DNA of 64,000 nucleotides from Flavobacteriaceae bacterium. GTDB taxonomy: Bacteria > Bacteroidota > Bacteroidia > Flavobacteriales > Flavobacteriaceae. Location: assembly GCA_029238515.1 (NCBI GenBank), contig JAQWFW010000016.1:1-64000 (forward strand), written 5' to 3'. Shown here in pieces: positions 27,227 to 37,121 of this stretch. The translations under genes were made by a program, and so were the position numbers. The notes beneath the pieces were generated by a model, which was given only the letters and a program-made list of their open reading frames with translations, was not told the origin of the DNA and searched no databases. Positions within the stretch are counted from its first letter, which is position 1. Each line of letters opens with the position of its first letter.

Positions 27227-27865
27227 TCATTTTCGTCCAAAATCTGCTGGGATTTCACCCCATGCTTTGGTTTCCCATTTTATAATTTTAGTCTTAAATG
27301 TGTTGTTTTTTAGCCAACGCTCTGCACGGTCTACAAGTTCAAAAACCGGCTGATTGGCCTTCGTGCGTGTCAATTTGGTGTTGCACTTTTTTTTCTTAAC
27401 CCAACTCATCGCCGTTCTAGAGTCTGTATACAAAATTCTATTGCTGTTTTCTTTTTTCAATAATGCCAATCCATGCACCAGGGCCAAAAACTCTCCAATA
27501 TTGTTGGTGGCCTCTTGAAAAGGGCCTTTGTGAAAAAACTGTGCTTTTGTTTCTGTATCTACGCCGCGATATTCCATTACTCCAGGGTTTCCGCTTGAAG
27601 CGGCATCAACAGAAAGAGAATTATAGTCGGGTCGCCCTATCTTCTTCCGCTCAGCGGCAGAAATCAATTCTTTCACTTTTTTACTCTTGCCGATATAGTC
27701 TTTATAATTTCCTTCAAATGCTTTTTTGGCCAAAGCCTTTGTTGAAAATGACTTGTATTGCGCTCCCTGAAAATTCTTGATTTGCAACTGACAATCAGTC
27801 CATGACTCAAAAACCCCTGTTTTATGGCCTCTCCAAACGGTGTAATATTTTTGTTGTTTAGTCAT
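27227..27865 (-). CDS. rnhA: Ribonuclease H with N-terminal viroplasmin-type domain
   Basis: The 212-residue protein has an RNA-DNA hybrid-binding N-terminal domain (about 4-50, YYTVWRGHKTGVFESW). The catalytic RNase H domain (about 80-212) has acidic residues visible in LSVDAASSGNPG, NNIGEFLALVHG and LYTDSRTAMSW and a last Asp in ADFGRK. It cuts the RNA strand of RNA-DNA hybrids in the cytoplasm. It overlaps the purN stop by 8 bases, so the two genes are translationally linked. Confidence 0.92.
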   Translation of the reverse strand: MTKQQKYYTVWRGHKTGVFESWTDCQLQIKNFQGAQYKSFSTKALAKKAFEGNYKDYIGKSKKVKELISAAERKKIGRPDYNSLSVDAASSGNPGVMEYRGVDTETKAQFFHKGPFQEATNNIGEFLALVHGLALLKKENSNRILYTDSRTAMSWVKKKKCNTKLTRTKANQPVFELVDRAERWLKNNTFKTKIIKWETKAWGEIPADFGRK

Positions 27866-28430
27866 TTGCTTGTAAAAGACCCTTTATAACTTCAGGAAAG
27901 TGCTTCATTTCAAGTTCGTGTACTTTTTGTGCTACGTCTTCTGGGCTGTCGTATGGAGTAACAATGCATTTTGCTTGAAAAACAATTGCACCCTCGTCAT
28001 ATTGTGCATTGACATAGTGTATGGTGATTCCGCTTTCCTTTACATTTGCAGCCACAACTGCTTTATGAACATGCATTCCATACATTCCTTTTCCGCCAAA
28101 ACTTGGTAATAATGCTGGATGAATATTCACAACTTTATGCTCGAACTTATGAATAATGTGCTCTGGAAACCTCCATAAAAACCCTGCCAAAACAATGAAA
28201 TCTATTTTATAATCGATCAATTGGCCTAAAACATGTTGTGGGTCTGAAAGTTGAGCTTTATCAAAAACAATTGAATCAACATCCAATAATTTAGCGCGTT
28301 CCAAAACATGTGCATTAGGATTGTTGGAGAGCACCAAAACAACACTTGCTGTGGGGTCTTTTTGAAAAAATTCGATGATGTTTTGAGCATTAGACCCAGA
28401 TCCCGAAGCAAAAACAGCTATTCTTTTCAT
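27858..28430 (-). CDS. purN: Phosphoribosylglycinamide formyltransferase
   Basis: The 190-residue enzyme transfers a formyl group from 10-formyl-THF to GAR, the third step of purine synthesis. Visible motifs are FASGSGSNAQNIIEFF at the N-terminus, the catalytic stretch VNIHPALLPSFGGKGMYG (Asn and His) and GITIHYVNAQYDEGAIVFQ (Asp). Length is typical. It is the first gene of a minus-strand group with rnhA, the PfkB kinase and the PurF-like gene, and is divergent from acpP. Confidence 0.93.
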   Translation of the reverse strand: MKRIAVFASGSGSNAQNIIEFFQKDPTASVVLVLSNNPNAHVLERAKLLDVDSIVFDKAQLSDPQHVLGQLIDYKIDFIVLAGFLWRFPEHIIHKFEHKVVNIHPALLPSFGGKGMYGMHVHKAVVAANVKESGITIHYVNAQYDEGAIVFQAKCIVTPYDSPEDVAQKVHELEMKHFPEVIKGLLQAND

Positions 28431-28575
28431 TAGATTATCAATGTTTATCGCTAATTGTTCTACAAAAAAAGGAATAATATTTTTAATATTGGCTCAAATC
28501 TCTTGATCATTCTCTGATTATTGAAAAGAAAGCGCACATTTTTTACGTATTCATTCTTTTTAAAATAAAGTTTTT

Positions 28576-28583
28576 TATTTTTG
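28576..28583 (+). promoter_or_regulatory. -7 promoter element for acpP-fabF-rnc
   Basis: TATTTTTG matches TAnnTTTG and lies 30 bases upstream of the acpP ATG at 28614. It would drive the acpP-fabF-rnc group. Confidence 0.45.
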
Positions 28584-28613
28584 CACTTTAACTAAAACTT
28601 AAAACTAATTATT

Positions 28614-28847
28614 ATGTCAGACATTGCATCAAGAGTAAAAGCGATTATCGTTGATAAATTGGGCGTTGATGAAAACGAAGTAGTAACCGAAGCAAGCTTC
28701 ACAAATGATTTGGGAGCAGATTCATTAGATACTGTAGAGTTAATAATGGAATTCGAAAAAGAATTTGACATTCAAATTCCAGATGATCAAGCAGAAAACA
28801 TTGCCACTGTAGGTCAAGCTATTTCTTACATAGAAGCAGCAAAATAA
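28614..28847 (+). CDS. acpP: Acyl carrier protein
   Basis: The 77-residue acidic protein carries the phosphopantetheine attachment serine in [14 protein letters not shown] (Ser about 39). It is the standard carrier of growing acyl chains in type II fatty acid synthesis. fabF follows after 20 bases, the usual partner and order. Start and length match the family. Confidence 0.97.
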   Translation: MSDIASRVKAIIVDKLGVDENEVVTEASFTNDLGADSLDTVELIMEFEKEFDIQIPDDQAENIATVGQAISYIEAAK

Positions 28848-28867
28848 ACCCTAAGCAATAATTTTTT

Positions 28868-30121
28868 ATGAACTTAAAGCGAGTTGTAGTCACTGGGCTT
28901 GGTGCGCTAACGCCCATAGGAAATAACAAGGACGACTATTGGAATGCCTTAGTGGCAGGGAAAAGCGGTTGTGCTCCAGTTACGTATTTTGATACGGAGC
29001 ATTTCAAGACAAAATTTGCTTGTGAATTAAAAAATTACAATGTTTCTGACTTCTTTGATCGAAAAGAAGCAAGAAAAACAGACAAGTTTGCGCAATATGC
29101 TATGGTGGCTTCTGATGAAGCCATCATAGACGCCAAACTAAATATGGACACCATCAATAAATTTCGTGTTGGTGTTATTTGGGGTGCTGGAATTGGTGGT
29201 ATTGACACCTTTCAAACCGAAGTTACAAATTTTGCAACAGGCAACGGCACACCACGATTCAACCCTTTCTTTATACCAAAAATGATTGCAGATATTGCCC
29301 CCGGTAATATCTCTATTAAACACGGTTTTATGGGGCCTAATTACACGACCGTTTCGGCCTGTGCTTCATCTGCAAATGCGATCATTGATGCCTTAAACTA
29401 TATTCGCTTAGGGCACTGTGATGTGATTGTCACTGGCGGGAGCGAAGCAACAGTAAACGAAGCGGGTATGGGCGGATTCAATGCCATGCATGCGCTTTCT
29501 ACAAGAAATGAAAGTCCTGAAACCGCATCTAGACCATTTGACGCTACGCGTGATGGTTTTGTTCTAGGAGAAGGTGCTGGTGCACTCGTATTGGAAGAGT
29601 ACGAACACGCCAAGGCAAGAGGTGCGAAGATTTATGCTGAACTTGTTGGTGGAGGCCTCTCTTCAGATGCTTACCACATGACTGCGCCACACCCAGAAGG
29701 GATTGGTGTAACAGCAGTAATGAAAAATTGTCTAGAAAATGCAGGGTTAAAACCGGAAGATGTGGACGCCATTAATACACACGGAACTTCTACTCCATTA
29801 GGCGATGTTGCTGAGCTGAAAGCCATTTCAAGAGTTTTTGGTGATCATGCAAAAAACATAAACATCAACTCCACAAAATCGATGACAGGACACCTCCTTG
29901 GTGCTGCTGGTGCTATTGAGGCCATCGCCTCTGTATTGTCTATGCAAAACGGAATTGTTCCGCCAACCATAAACCATTCTACAGTTGATGAAAATATTGA
30001 CCCAGAATTGAACCTTACCCTAAATAAAGCACAAAAAAGAACTGTAAATGTTGCCATGAGTAACACTTTTGGTTTTGGAGGTCATAATGCTTGCGTAGTA
30101 TTCAAAACTTTAGATGAATAA
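28868..30121 (+). CDS. fabF: 3-oxoacyl-[acyl-carrier-protein] synthase II
   Basis: The 417-residue condensing enzyme elongates acyl-ACP with malonyl-ACP. The catalytic triad is visible: Cys in VSACASSANAI (about 164), His in NTHGTSTPLGD and His in STKSMTGHLLGAAGAIE. The C-terminal SNTFGFGGHNACVVF is also typical. It lies between acpP and rnc on one strand with very short gaps, a conserved order in this phylum. Confidence 0.97.
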   Translation: MNLKRVVVTGLGALTPIGNNKDDYWNALVAGKSGCAPVTYFDTEHFKTKFACELKNYNVSDFFDRKEARKTDKFAQYAMVASDEAIIDAKLNMDTINKFRVGVIWGAGIGGIDTFQTEVTNFATGNGTPRFNPFFIPKMIADIAPGNISIKHGFMGPNYTTVSACASSANAIIDALNYIRLGHCDVIVTGGSEATVNEAGMGGFNAMHALSTRNESPETASRPFDATRDGFVLGEGAGALVLEEYEHAKARGAKIYAELVGGGLSSDAYHMTAPHPEGIGVTAVMKNCLENAGLKPEDVDAINTHGTSTPLGDVAELKAISRVFGDHAKNININSTKSMTGHLLGAAGAIEAIASVLSMQNGIVPPTINHSTVDENIDPELNLTLNKAQKRTVNVAMSNTFGFGGHNACVVFKTLDE

Positions 30122-30127
30122 TTTGTT

Positions 30128-30862
30128 TTGAACTATATTCAGAACATATTCAATCTACGTCACAAAAAAAACAACAAACTCAGTGCATCTCTTGAACCTA
30201 TATTAGGGTTCAAACCAAAAAAAATCCATTATTACGAAAGAGCATTTACACATCGCTCTACCAACAAAAAGGACGACAAAGGTAATCCATTCAATTACGA
30301 ACGACTAGAATACGTTGGTGATGCCATTTTAGGTGCTGTGGTTGCACATTATCTTTATGTCTCTATTCTTGATGCTAATGAAGGTTATCTCACAAAAATG
30401 CGCTCTAAAATTGTAAGTCGTTCTCATTTGAATAAAATTGGCAAAAGTCTGAACTTGATATCGCTGTTAAATTCCAAATTGGACCATGCAAAATTTGGAG
30501 ACAATATTCACGGAAACCTCTTTGAGGCGCTTGTTGGTGCTGTATTCTTAGATCGTGGTTATAACATTAGTGAACAATTTATTTTTAATAGCGTTATTGA
30601 TCCTCATGTAGATCTTGATCAATTAGAAGGAAAAGTCATCAGTTACAAAAGTCTTATGGTTGAATGGTGCCAAAAAGAAAAAATGAAAATTCATTACGCC
30701 CGCTGCCAAGATGAAGGAGTAGACGAGGTTAAGCACTTTTCTGTGCTTCTTAAAATTGATGGGAAAATCATTGCAAAAGCTCGTGCTACATCTCGCAAAA
30801 AAGCAGAAGAAAAGGTAAGCCAAAGAGGGTATTTTGCACTTCAAGACAAAATACAACTATAA
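30128..30862 (+). CDS. rnc: Ribonuclease III
   Basis: The 244-residue double-strand RNA endonuclease has the signature NYERLEYVGDAILGAVVAHY (Glu and Asp of the active site), a second acidic pair in NLFEALVGAVFLDRGY and a C-terminal double-strand RNA-binding domain (about 170-240, ending RKKAEEKVSQRGYFAL). It starts with TTG six bases after the fabF stop; no in-frame ATG occurs early enough to keep the N-terminal helix. It processes rRNA and some mRNAs. Confidence 0.93.
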   Translation: MNYIQNIFNLRHKKNNKLSASLEPILGFKPKKIHYYERAFTHRSTNKKDDKGNPFNYERLEYVGDAILGAVVAHYLYVSILDANEGYLTKMRSKIVSRSHLNKIGKSLNLISLLNSKLDHAKFGDNIHGNLFEALVGAVFLDRGYNISEQFIFNSVIDPHVDLDQLEGKVISYKSLMVEWCQKEKMKIHYARCQDEGVDEVKHFSVLLKIDGKIIAKARATSRKKAEEKVSQRGYFALQDKIQL

Positions 30863-30973
30863 ATAGCCCATCAACTATATCGTTTTCGTAATAATTTAAT
30901 CTCATGGTGATATGTTCGTAAGTCCTATTTGCGGTTTTATCTCTATATTTACGCCAAGTTTTTGAATTGAACT

Positions 30974-31447
30974 ATGGCAGTACATAAGCTAGTTTTGGAC
31001 GATTTTGTTGATGCTGATTATTCGCTTTTTGCTATCCATTGCGACTTAGAGGATTACCGCTTAGCTTTTTACATAAATCACGCCTTTAAGACAAACTTAA
31101 AGCGCGCCAAAGAAGATGTTGACTTTAAGGGCAGTAACGCTTCATTTTCATTGTTTGAATGGGAAAACACAAATTTAAAAACTACTTGGAACTTAATAAA
31201 GAACACCTGCCTAGTTGAAGATCGTTCTATAGACCAAGGATTGTTTGCAGAACGTTCAGAAAAAAACTGGAAAACCCATTATTTGCTCGAAGAACACCCT
31301 GTTGTTGGGTATTTTTTAAAAATTAGTGGAGGAAATAATACTATCGAAAAAACAGTACTTGAATTACAAAAAATTCCAGCAATAAACATGACCTATGTCA
31401 TAGATGTTGAAGAACTAAAGTCAAAAGATTACTTAATACTAAATTAA
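30974..31447 (+). CDS. IPExxxVDY family protein
   Basis: The 157-residue soluble protein matches the Bacteroidota-specific family whose members lie just before pyruvate kinase. The N-terminal HKLVLDDFVDADYSLFAIHC and the Asn-rich middle fit. The name-giving motif is diverged here (IPAINMTYVIDVEEL). The function is unknown. It overlaps the pyk start by one base (TAATG), so the two are coupled. Confidence 0.85.
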   Translation: MAVHKLVLDDFVDADYSLFAIHCDLEDYRLAFYINHAFKTNLKRAKEDVDFKGSNASFSLFEWENTNLKTTWNLIKNTCLVEDRSIDQGLFAERSEKNWKTHYLLEEHPVVGYFLKISGGNNTIEKTVLELQKIPAINMTYVIDVEELKSKDYLILN

Positions 31448-32883
31448 TGTCATACAAAAGAAAAAAGACCAAGATTGTTGCCACGTTAGGCCCATCAATA
31501 GACTCCAAAGAAATGCTGCTAGAGTTGGTTGCTACAGGAGTCAATGTCTTTAGAATAAACTTTTCACACGCAGACTATAGCGAAGTGAAAAAACGCATAA
31601 AATATATTCGTGAAATCAACGAAGAGCATGGTTACAATGCAGCTGTATTAGCAGATCTTCAAGGGCCAAAACTTAGAGTTGGTGTTATGAAAGATGATGT
31701 TGTTGTAGCGCCTGGAGACGAAATCGTTTTTGCTACTGGAACACGCTTTGAAGGCACCAAAGAACGCGTGTATATGACCTACGATCGCTTTCCTCTAGAC
31801 ACTAATCCAGGGGAACAAATTTTATTGGATGACGGAAAACTTATTTTTGAAGTGGTTTCAACAAATCAAAAAGATGAAGTAAAAGCCAAAGTCATACAAG
31901 GAGGTCCGCTAAAATCCAAAAAAGGAGTCAATCTTCCAAACACCAATATTTCTCAACCCGCACTAACAGAAAAAGATAAAGAAGATGCGCTTTTTGCGAT
32001 TGAACAAGAAGTAGATTGGATTGCATTGTCTTTTGTGCGTAATCCGGAAGACTTGATGGAGCTAGAAGCTATAATTTCCAAACACAGCAGTTATAAAATC
32101 CCCATTATTGCAAAAATAGAAAAACCTGAAGCAGTTGAAAATATCGATAAAATTGTCGCTTACTGTGATGGTTTGATGGTAGCGCGTGGCGATCTTGGTG
32201 TTGAAATTCCTGCCCACGAAGTGCCGCTCATTCAAAAACAATTGGTGCTTAAAGCAAAGAGCGCAAGAATACCTGTGATTATTGCCACACAAATGATGGA
32301 ATCGATGATTACCAGCTTGACACCAACCAGAGCAGAAGTTAATGATGTTGCAAACTCTGTGATGGATGGCGCTGATGCCGTTATGCTTTCTGGAGAAACT
32401 TCGGTAGGACAATACCCTGTTCAAGTCATTCAAAAAATGTCGGACATCATCAAATCTGTTGAAAATTCTGATTTGATTCATGTCCCTCAAAAACATCCCC
32501 ACGTAAAAACAAAAAGATACATCACAAAATCTGTATGCTACCATGCGGCCAATATGGCCAATGAAATCAATGCTAGAGGTATTACCACACTCACAAACAG
32601 TGGATACACTGCTTTTCAAATTTCGGCTTGGCGCCCAAAAGCACACATACTAGTATACTCTTCCAACAAACGAATTATTTCTCAACTCAATTTACTATGG
32701 GGGGTACGTGCTTTTTATTACGATAAGTTTGTGTCCACAGACGAAACAATCATAGATGTCAATAAAATGGCCTTAGAAAAAGGATATTTAGAAGAGGGAG
32801 ATATGGTCATTAGTTTGGCGGCAATGCCTATTCAAGATAAAGGAATGGTAAATACAATGAGAGTTACGGAGGTAAAAGCTTAA
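31447..32883 (+). CDS. pyk: Pyruvate kinase
   Basis: The 478-residue enzyme makes pyruvate and ATP from phosphoenolpyruvate in glycolysis. Motifs seen are KTKIVATLGPSIDS and FRINFSHADY at the start, ADLQGPKLRVG, the active-site IPIIAKIEKPEAVENID (Lys, Glu) and GDLGVEIPAHEVP, then MDGADAVMLSGETSVGQYP. Length is normal. It is coupled to the IPExxxVDY gene. The stop overlaps the convergent dinB stop by four bases. Confidence 0.96.
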   Translation: MSYKRKKTKIVATLGPSIDSKEMLLELVATGVNVFRINFSHADYSEVKKRIKYIREINEEHGYNAAVLADLQGPKLRVGVMKDDVVVAPGDEIVFATGTRFEGTKERVYMTYDRFPLDTNPGEQILLDDGKLIFEVVSTNQKDEVKAKVIQGGPLKSKKGVNLPNTNISQPALTEKDKEDALFAIEQEVDWIALSFVRNPEDLMELEAIISKHSSYKIPIIAKIEKPEAVENIDKIVAYCDGLMVARGDLGVEIPAHEVPLIQKQLVLKAKSARIPVIIATQMMESMITSLTPTRAEVNDVANSVMDGADAVMLSGETSVGQYPVQVIQKMSDIIKSVENSDLIHVPQKHPHVKTKRYITKSVCYHAANMANEINARGITTLTNSGYTAFQISAWRPKAHILVYSSNKRIISQLNLLWGVRAFYYDKFVSTDETIIDVNKMALEKGYLEEGDMVISLAAMPIQDKGMVNTMRVTEVKA

Positions 32884-33977
32884 AACTCAAACTTTAACTG
32901 AACCGATACATCTTCTGAAACAATCTCTTTTTTGGTGTTACTATTCAAATTTGAAACAGATATTCCAACAAGTCGTACAGAATTTTGAAGTCCTTCCTGA
33001 AAAAGTAATTCCTTGGTTTGTTCTAAAATAATGTCCTTTGCACTTACAAAGTAAGGCAGGGTTTTACTCCTTGTTTGAAGCTTAAAATCGCTATATTTTA
33101 TTTTTAGGGTAATGGTTTTACCTGCAATTTTTAAATGCAATAAGCGTTTTGAAACCTCTTGCGCAATGTGGTCCAACTTTTCAATGATAAAAAGCTCACT
33201 TGAAAGATTGTTAGAAAAAGTGCGCTCTGCGGCAAGAGATTTTCGAATACGGTTTGGCCGAACAGAGCTCAAATGAATTCCTCGAACAACATTAAAATAA
33301 TATTGACCCAATTTTCCAAAATGATCCACCAAAAAAGATTGCTTTTTTTGTTTTAAATCTCGCCCAGTGAAAATCCCTAATTCATACATTTTCTTTGCAG
33401 TCACCTTTCCAATACCATGAAATTTTCGAATATCCAATGCTTCTAAAAAAACTAACACATTTTCTGGCGGAACAGTTTTTTGACCATTAGGTTTATTATA
33501 GTCACTGGCAACTTTAGCAATAAATTTATTTATTGAAATCCCTGCTGAAGCTGTTAGGCCAACCTCGGCCTTGATTCTAGCCCTAATCTCTTCAGCAACA
33601 AGCGTTGCACTTTGAATCCCTTTCTTGTTTTCTGTAACATCAATGTAGGCCTCATCTAAAGACAATGGTTCAACAAGGTCAGAATACTCAGAAAAGATTG
33701 AGCGTATTTTGGCCGAAATTTCTTTGTAACGCTCAAAACGAGGGGATACAAAAACTAATTCAGGGCAAAGCTTGGCAGCCAGCGCTCCCGACATGGCGCT
33801 ACGAACTCCAAATTTTCGTGCCTCATAGCTTGCTGCGCTTACTACTCCACGCTCTTTTCCGCCTCCAACAGCAAGCGGAAGGCCTTTTAGACTTGGATTG
33901 TCCATTTGCTCAACAGACGCGTAAAAAGCATCCATATCAACGTGAATAATCTTTCGAATTGGTAAATCGCCAAACAT
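32880..33977 (-). CDS. dinB: DNA polymerase IV (Y family)
   Basis: The 365-residue translesion polymerase begins IIHVDMDAFYASVEQ (catalytic Asp and steric-gate region). It has the second catalytic site YSDLVEPLSLDEAYIDVT, a helix-hairpin-helix segment IRKFHGIGKVTAKKMYELGI and a little-finger domain at the C-terminus. It inserts bases opposite damaged DNA. The C-terminus ends without an obvious clamp-binding QxxLF peptide, though VQLKFEF could serve. It is divergent from the CYTH gene across 40 bases. Confidence 0.93.
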   Translation of the reverse strand: MFGDLPIRKIIHVDMDAFYASVEQMDNPSLKGLPLAVGGGKERGVVSAASYEARKFGVRSAMSGALAAKLCPELVFVSPRFERYKEISAKIRSIFSEYSDLVEPLSLDEAYIDVTENKKGIQSATLVAEEIRARIKAEVGLTASAGISINKFIAKVASDYNKPNGQKTVPPENVLVFLEALDIRKFHGIGKVTAKKMYELGIFTGRDLKQKKQSFLVDHFGKLGQYYFNVVRGIHLSSVRPNRIRKSLAAERTFSNNLSSELFIIEKLDHIAQEVSKRLLHLKIAGKTITLKIKYSDFKLQTRSKTLPYFVSAKDIILEQTKELLFQEGLQNSVRLVGISVSNLNSNTKKEIVSEDVSVQLKFEF

Positions 33978-34017
33978 AATGTAAATTTAAGGCTTCTAAT
34001 CGATACCTTATTTTTTT

Positions 34018-34485
34018 GTGATAGAAATCGAACGTAAATTTTTGGTCAAAAATGAGGCCTATAAATCTTTGTCCTTTAAAACCCAAACACTAACTCAGGG
34101 GTATTTAAGCTCCGACCCCAAGCGCGCAGTACGGATACGAATTTGCGACAGGGAAGCCTATATAACCATCAAAGGTGAAACATCTCAAAGCGGTCTTTCA
34201 AGATTTGAATGGGAGAAAAAAATTGACTTTAAAGACGCGCAAAATTTAATTTTACTTTGCCACAGTAGCATCATCACAAAGGTAAGACACTATGTTCGTT
34301 ACGGAAATCACACCTTTGAGGTCGACGAGTTCTTAGGAGATAATGCTGGATTGGTCATTGCGGAAATAGAGCTTACAGATGAACACGAATCTTTTGAGCG
34401 TCCCGAATGGTTGGGAAAAGAAGTGACAGGCATAAAAAAATACTACAACAGTCAGTTGAGCCAAAATGCTTTCAGTAACTGGTAA
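34018..34485 (+). CDS. CYTH-domain protein (triphosphate tunnel metalloenzyme)
   Basis: The 155-residue protein opens with the CYTH signature IEIERKFLV after a GTG start. Further tunnel residues appear in AVRIRICDREAYITIKGE, SRFEWEKKI and FEVDEFLG, and AEIELTDEHESF. Family members hydrolyse triphosphates (often tripolyphosphate or ATP) in the cytoplasm; the substrate here is not known. Length suits a single-domain bacterial CYTH protein. The GTG is the only start keeping the ExExK motif. Confidence 0.9.
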   Translation: MIEIERKFLVKNEAYKSLSFKTQTLTQGYLSSDPKRAVRIRICDREAYITIKGETSQSGLSRFEWEKKIDFKDAQNLILLCHSSIITKVRHYVRYGNHTFEVDEFLGDNAGLVIAEIELTDEHESFERPEWLGKEVTGIKKYYNSQLSQNAFSNW

Positions 34486-34542
34486 GAAACAAATATCAAA
34501 TAATGATGGACAATAGCGTCCTGAATCTTAAAAAATAAAACT

Positions 34543-36087
34543 ATGTCAGAAACAATAAACATTAAAGAAACGCTTAAGGCCTTAGGCATTAAACCAAAAA
34601 ATGCTGGAACATCTACAGGGAATGACTGGTTTTCTTCAGAGGACAGTATTACATCTTATTCACCTGTTGACGGGAGCCACATAGGGACTGTTTCTGTAAC
34701 TAGCTCAAAACAATATGAAATGGTAATGAGCAGTGCGACAACGGCTTTCAAAACATGGCGTACAATACCTGCGCCTCAACGTGGAGAAATTGTTAGACAA
34801 TTTGGCGAACAATTAAGAGCGCTCAAAGACCCATTAGGAAAATTAGTGTCCTACGAGATGGGAAAAAGCTTACAAGAGGGACTAGGAGAGGTTCAAGAAA
34901 TGATTGATATCTGTGACTTTGCTGTAGGATTGTCGCGTCAATTGCATGGACTAACCATGCACTCCGAACGACCAGGACACAGAATGTACGAGCAGTACCA
35001 TCCACTAGGCGTTGTAGGAATTATTTCTGCATTCAATTTCCCTGTAGCTGTATGGGCTTGGAATACTGCGCTTGCTTGGATTTGTGGCGATGTTTGTGTT
35101 TGGAAACCCTCCGAAAAAACACCTTTATGTGGCGTTGCTTGCCAAAAAATTGCCGCTGATGTCTTTGCAAAAAACAACTTACCAGAGGGAATCTCATGTT
35201 TGGTTAATGGTAACTACAAAGTTGGTGAACTCCTAACTAAAGACAAACGCGTACCACTTGTTTCGGCAACAGGATCTACTCGAATGGGTAAAATAGTAGC
35301 AAAAACAGTAGGTGAGCGCCTTGGCAAATCGTTACTAGAATTAGGGGGTAATAATGCAATTATTGTAACTCCCGACGCCGATATAAAAATGACTGTAATT
35401 GGCGCTGTTTTTGGAGCTGTTGGCACTGCCGGTCAGCGTTGTACCTCAACCCGCCGCTTGATTATTCATGAATCTATTTATGATAAAGTAAAAACTGCCG
35501 TGGTCGAGGCCTACAAACAATTACGTATTGGAAATCCATTAGATCAAAACAATCACGTAGGGCCGCTTATTGACGTCGATGCTGTGAAAAATTATCAAGC
35601 CGCACTTGAGTCAGTAGTAGCCGAAGGTGGAAACATCATTGTTGAAGGAGGTGTATTGGAAGGCGAAGGATACGAAAGTGGCTGTTATGTAAAGCCCGCT
35701 ATCGCCGAAGCAAAAAATGAATTTAAAATTGTTCAACATGAAACTTTTGCTCCTGTGCTTTATCTTCTAAAATATTCGGGGTCAGTAGAAAATGCTATTG
35801 AAGCACAAAACAGTGTAGCACAAGGACTGTCTTCGGCTATAATGACCAATAATCTCCGAGAAGCAGAGCTCTTTCTATCCCATGCAGGAAGTGATTGTGG
35901 GATAGCAAATGTGAATATTGGCACGTCTGGAGCTGAGATTGGCGGCGCCTTTGGAGGAGAAAAAGATACTGGAGGCGGAAGAGAATCTGGAAGTGATGCA
36001 TGGAAAATTTATATGAGACGTCAGACCAATACAATCAACTACACAACTGATTTGCCTTTGGCGCAAGGCATAAAATTTGACCTGTAG
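34543..36087 (+). CDS. Aldehyde dehydrogenase, ALDH7 type (aminoadipate semialdehyde / piperideine-6-carboxylate)
   Basis: The 514-residue NAD-dependent dehydrogenase has the Rossmann region SATGSTRMGKIVAKTVGERL, LGGNNAIIV and the catalytic Cys in GTAGQRCTSTRRL (about 301). The C-terminal FGGEKDTGGGRESGSDAWK is characteristic of the ALDH7/antiquitin group. That group oxidises alpha-aminoadipate semialdehyde in lysine breakdown and related aldehydes. No lysine-catabolism neighbours are seen, so the substrate is inferred from the family. Confidence 0.88.
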   Translation: MSETINIKETLKALGIKPKNAGTSTGNDWFSSEDSITSYSPVDGSHIGTVSVTSSKQYEMVMSSATTAFKTWRTIPAPQRGEIVRQFGEQLRALKDPLGKLVSYEMGKSLQEGLGEVQEMIDICDFAVGLSRQLHGLTMHSERPGHRMYEQYHPLGVVGIISAFNFPVAVWAWNTALAWICGDVCVWKPSEKTPLCGVACQKIAADVFAKNNLPEGISCLVNGNYKVGELLTKDKRVPLVSATGSTRMGKIVAKTVGERLGKSLLELGGNNAIIVTPDADIKMTVIGAVFGAVGTAGQRCTSTRRLIIHESIYDKVKTAVVEAYKQLRIGNPLDQNNHVGPLIDVDAVKNYQAALESVVAEGGNIIVEGGVLEGEGYESGCYVKPAIAEAKNEFKIVQHETFAPVLYLLKYSGSVENAIEAQNSVAQGLSSAIMTNNLREAELFLSHAGSDCGIANVNIGTSGAEIGGAFGGEKDTGGGRESGSDAWKIYMRRQTNTINYTTDLPLAQGIKFDL

Positions 36088-36217
36088 ATTTAAGTCTTTT
36101 AATCATTAATTTTAAAAAAAGTTACATAAAAATGTGGCTTTTTTTTGTTTTTGGTGTCTATATATATGCGGTAGCATATTGTTTGTGCTGCTATGTAACC
36201 TTAAAACATCTAACCTC

Positions 36218-37108
36218 ATGAGTAAAAAAACAACCTACTTGATTGGGATTCTAGCAACCCTAATTATTGGTTTTTTGCTGCACTGGTATCTCTGTTATGA
36301 TGAAAATTGCAAAGGAAAAAGTCATGTAGAAAAAACACAAAACACAAAAACCACCGCTTCGACTCCTTTTAGATTTGAAGATGGTGATACAACGATTAGA
36401 AGCAACGATAATTTTAATTTTTCGTACTCTGGACACACTATTTTACAACCCATTTCAGAAGATTTATTGTCGTGCGTAAACGAAATGGTTAAACATTTAA
36501 ATAAAAGTAAAAAACTAAACATCACCGGGCTTTACAATAAAAAAGAGGAAAATTTATCAAGCTTTGACAACTTGGGCCTTGCACGCGCTGAATCCATAAA
36601 AACATTCCTTATAGAACAAGGATTGAATGACAATCAGGTTTCTGTAAACTCTAAGTCAGAAGATGAGCTAGAGCCAAATCAAAATGGTATTTTAAATGGG
36701 CCATACAAATTTTCCGTTGGAGCAGTAGACGATACTTCAAAAAACCTCGAAGCTGTGAAAGCAAGCATCATGGAAGATCCTGTGTTGCTCAATTTTGCCC
36801 CAGAGCGATACCGAACGGATTTAAATGCAAAACAGCGCAAAAAATTAGAAGCGCTTGCCGCTTACCTCAACGCATCAGATGATGTGCGCTGTACTATTGT
36901 TGGTCATGCAGACAGCGTAAAATCCGAAAAACTAAATATGGCTCTTGGAAAAAATAGGGCCGAATTTACAAAAAAAATGTTGTTGAAATATAATGTTGAC
37001 CCTGCCAAAATAAAAACAACCTCTATGGGCGAAACACAGCCTGTTGCATCAAATAAAACAGCAAAGGGTAAGGCACAAAACAGAAGAACAGAAGTAATAA
37101 TAAATTAA
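36218..37108 (+). CDS. Membrane-anchored protein with two OmpA-like domains
   Basis: The 296-residue protein starts best at the ATG at 36218 (MSKKTTYLIGILATLIIGFL), because a longer frame from 36134 would put an odd Cys-rich stretch ahead of the membrane segment. One N-terminal helix (about 6-24) anchors it. A diverged OmpA-like domain follows (about 50-165, LNITGLYNKKEE, LGLARAESIKTFL), then a complete OmpA domain (about 190-296, CTIVGHADSVKSEKLN, GKAQNRRTEVIIN). There is no beta-barrel, so it is probably an inner-membrane protein reaching into the periplasm to bind peptidoglycan. A helix-hairpin-helix membrane protein follows after 13 bases. Confidence 0.8.
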   Translation: MSKKTTYLIGILATLIIGFLLHWYLCYDENCKGKSHVEKTQNTKTTASTPFRFEDGDTTIRSNDNFNFSYSGHTILQPISEDLLSCVNEMVKHLNKSKKLNITGLYNKKEENLSSFDNLGLARAESIKTFLIEQGLNDNQVSVNSKSEDELEPNQNGILNGPYKFSVGAVDDTSKNLEAVKASIMEDPVLLNFAPERYRTDLNAKQRKKLEALAAYLNASDDVRCTIVGHADSVKSEKLNMALGKNRAEFTKKMLLKYNVDPAKIKTTSMGETQPVASNKTAKGKAQNRRTEVIIN

Positions 37109-37121
37109 AACTATAGAACTT

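Noticed and set aside
36134-36217. Longer N-terminus for the double-OmpA protein
   Set aside because: The added 28 residues would place a second hydrophobic Cys-rich stretch before a standard MSKK start, and the DNA looks like leader sequence.
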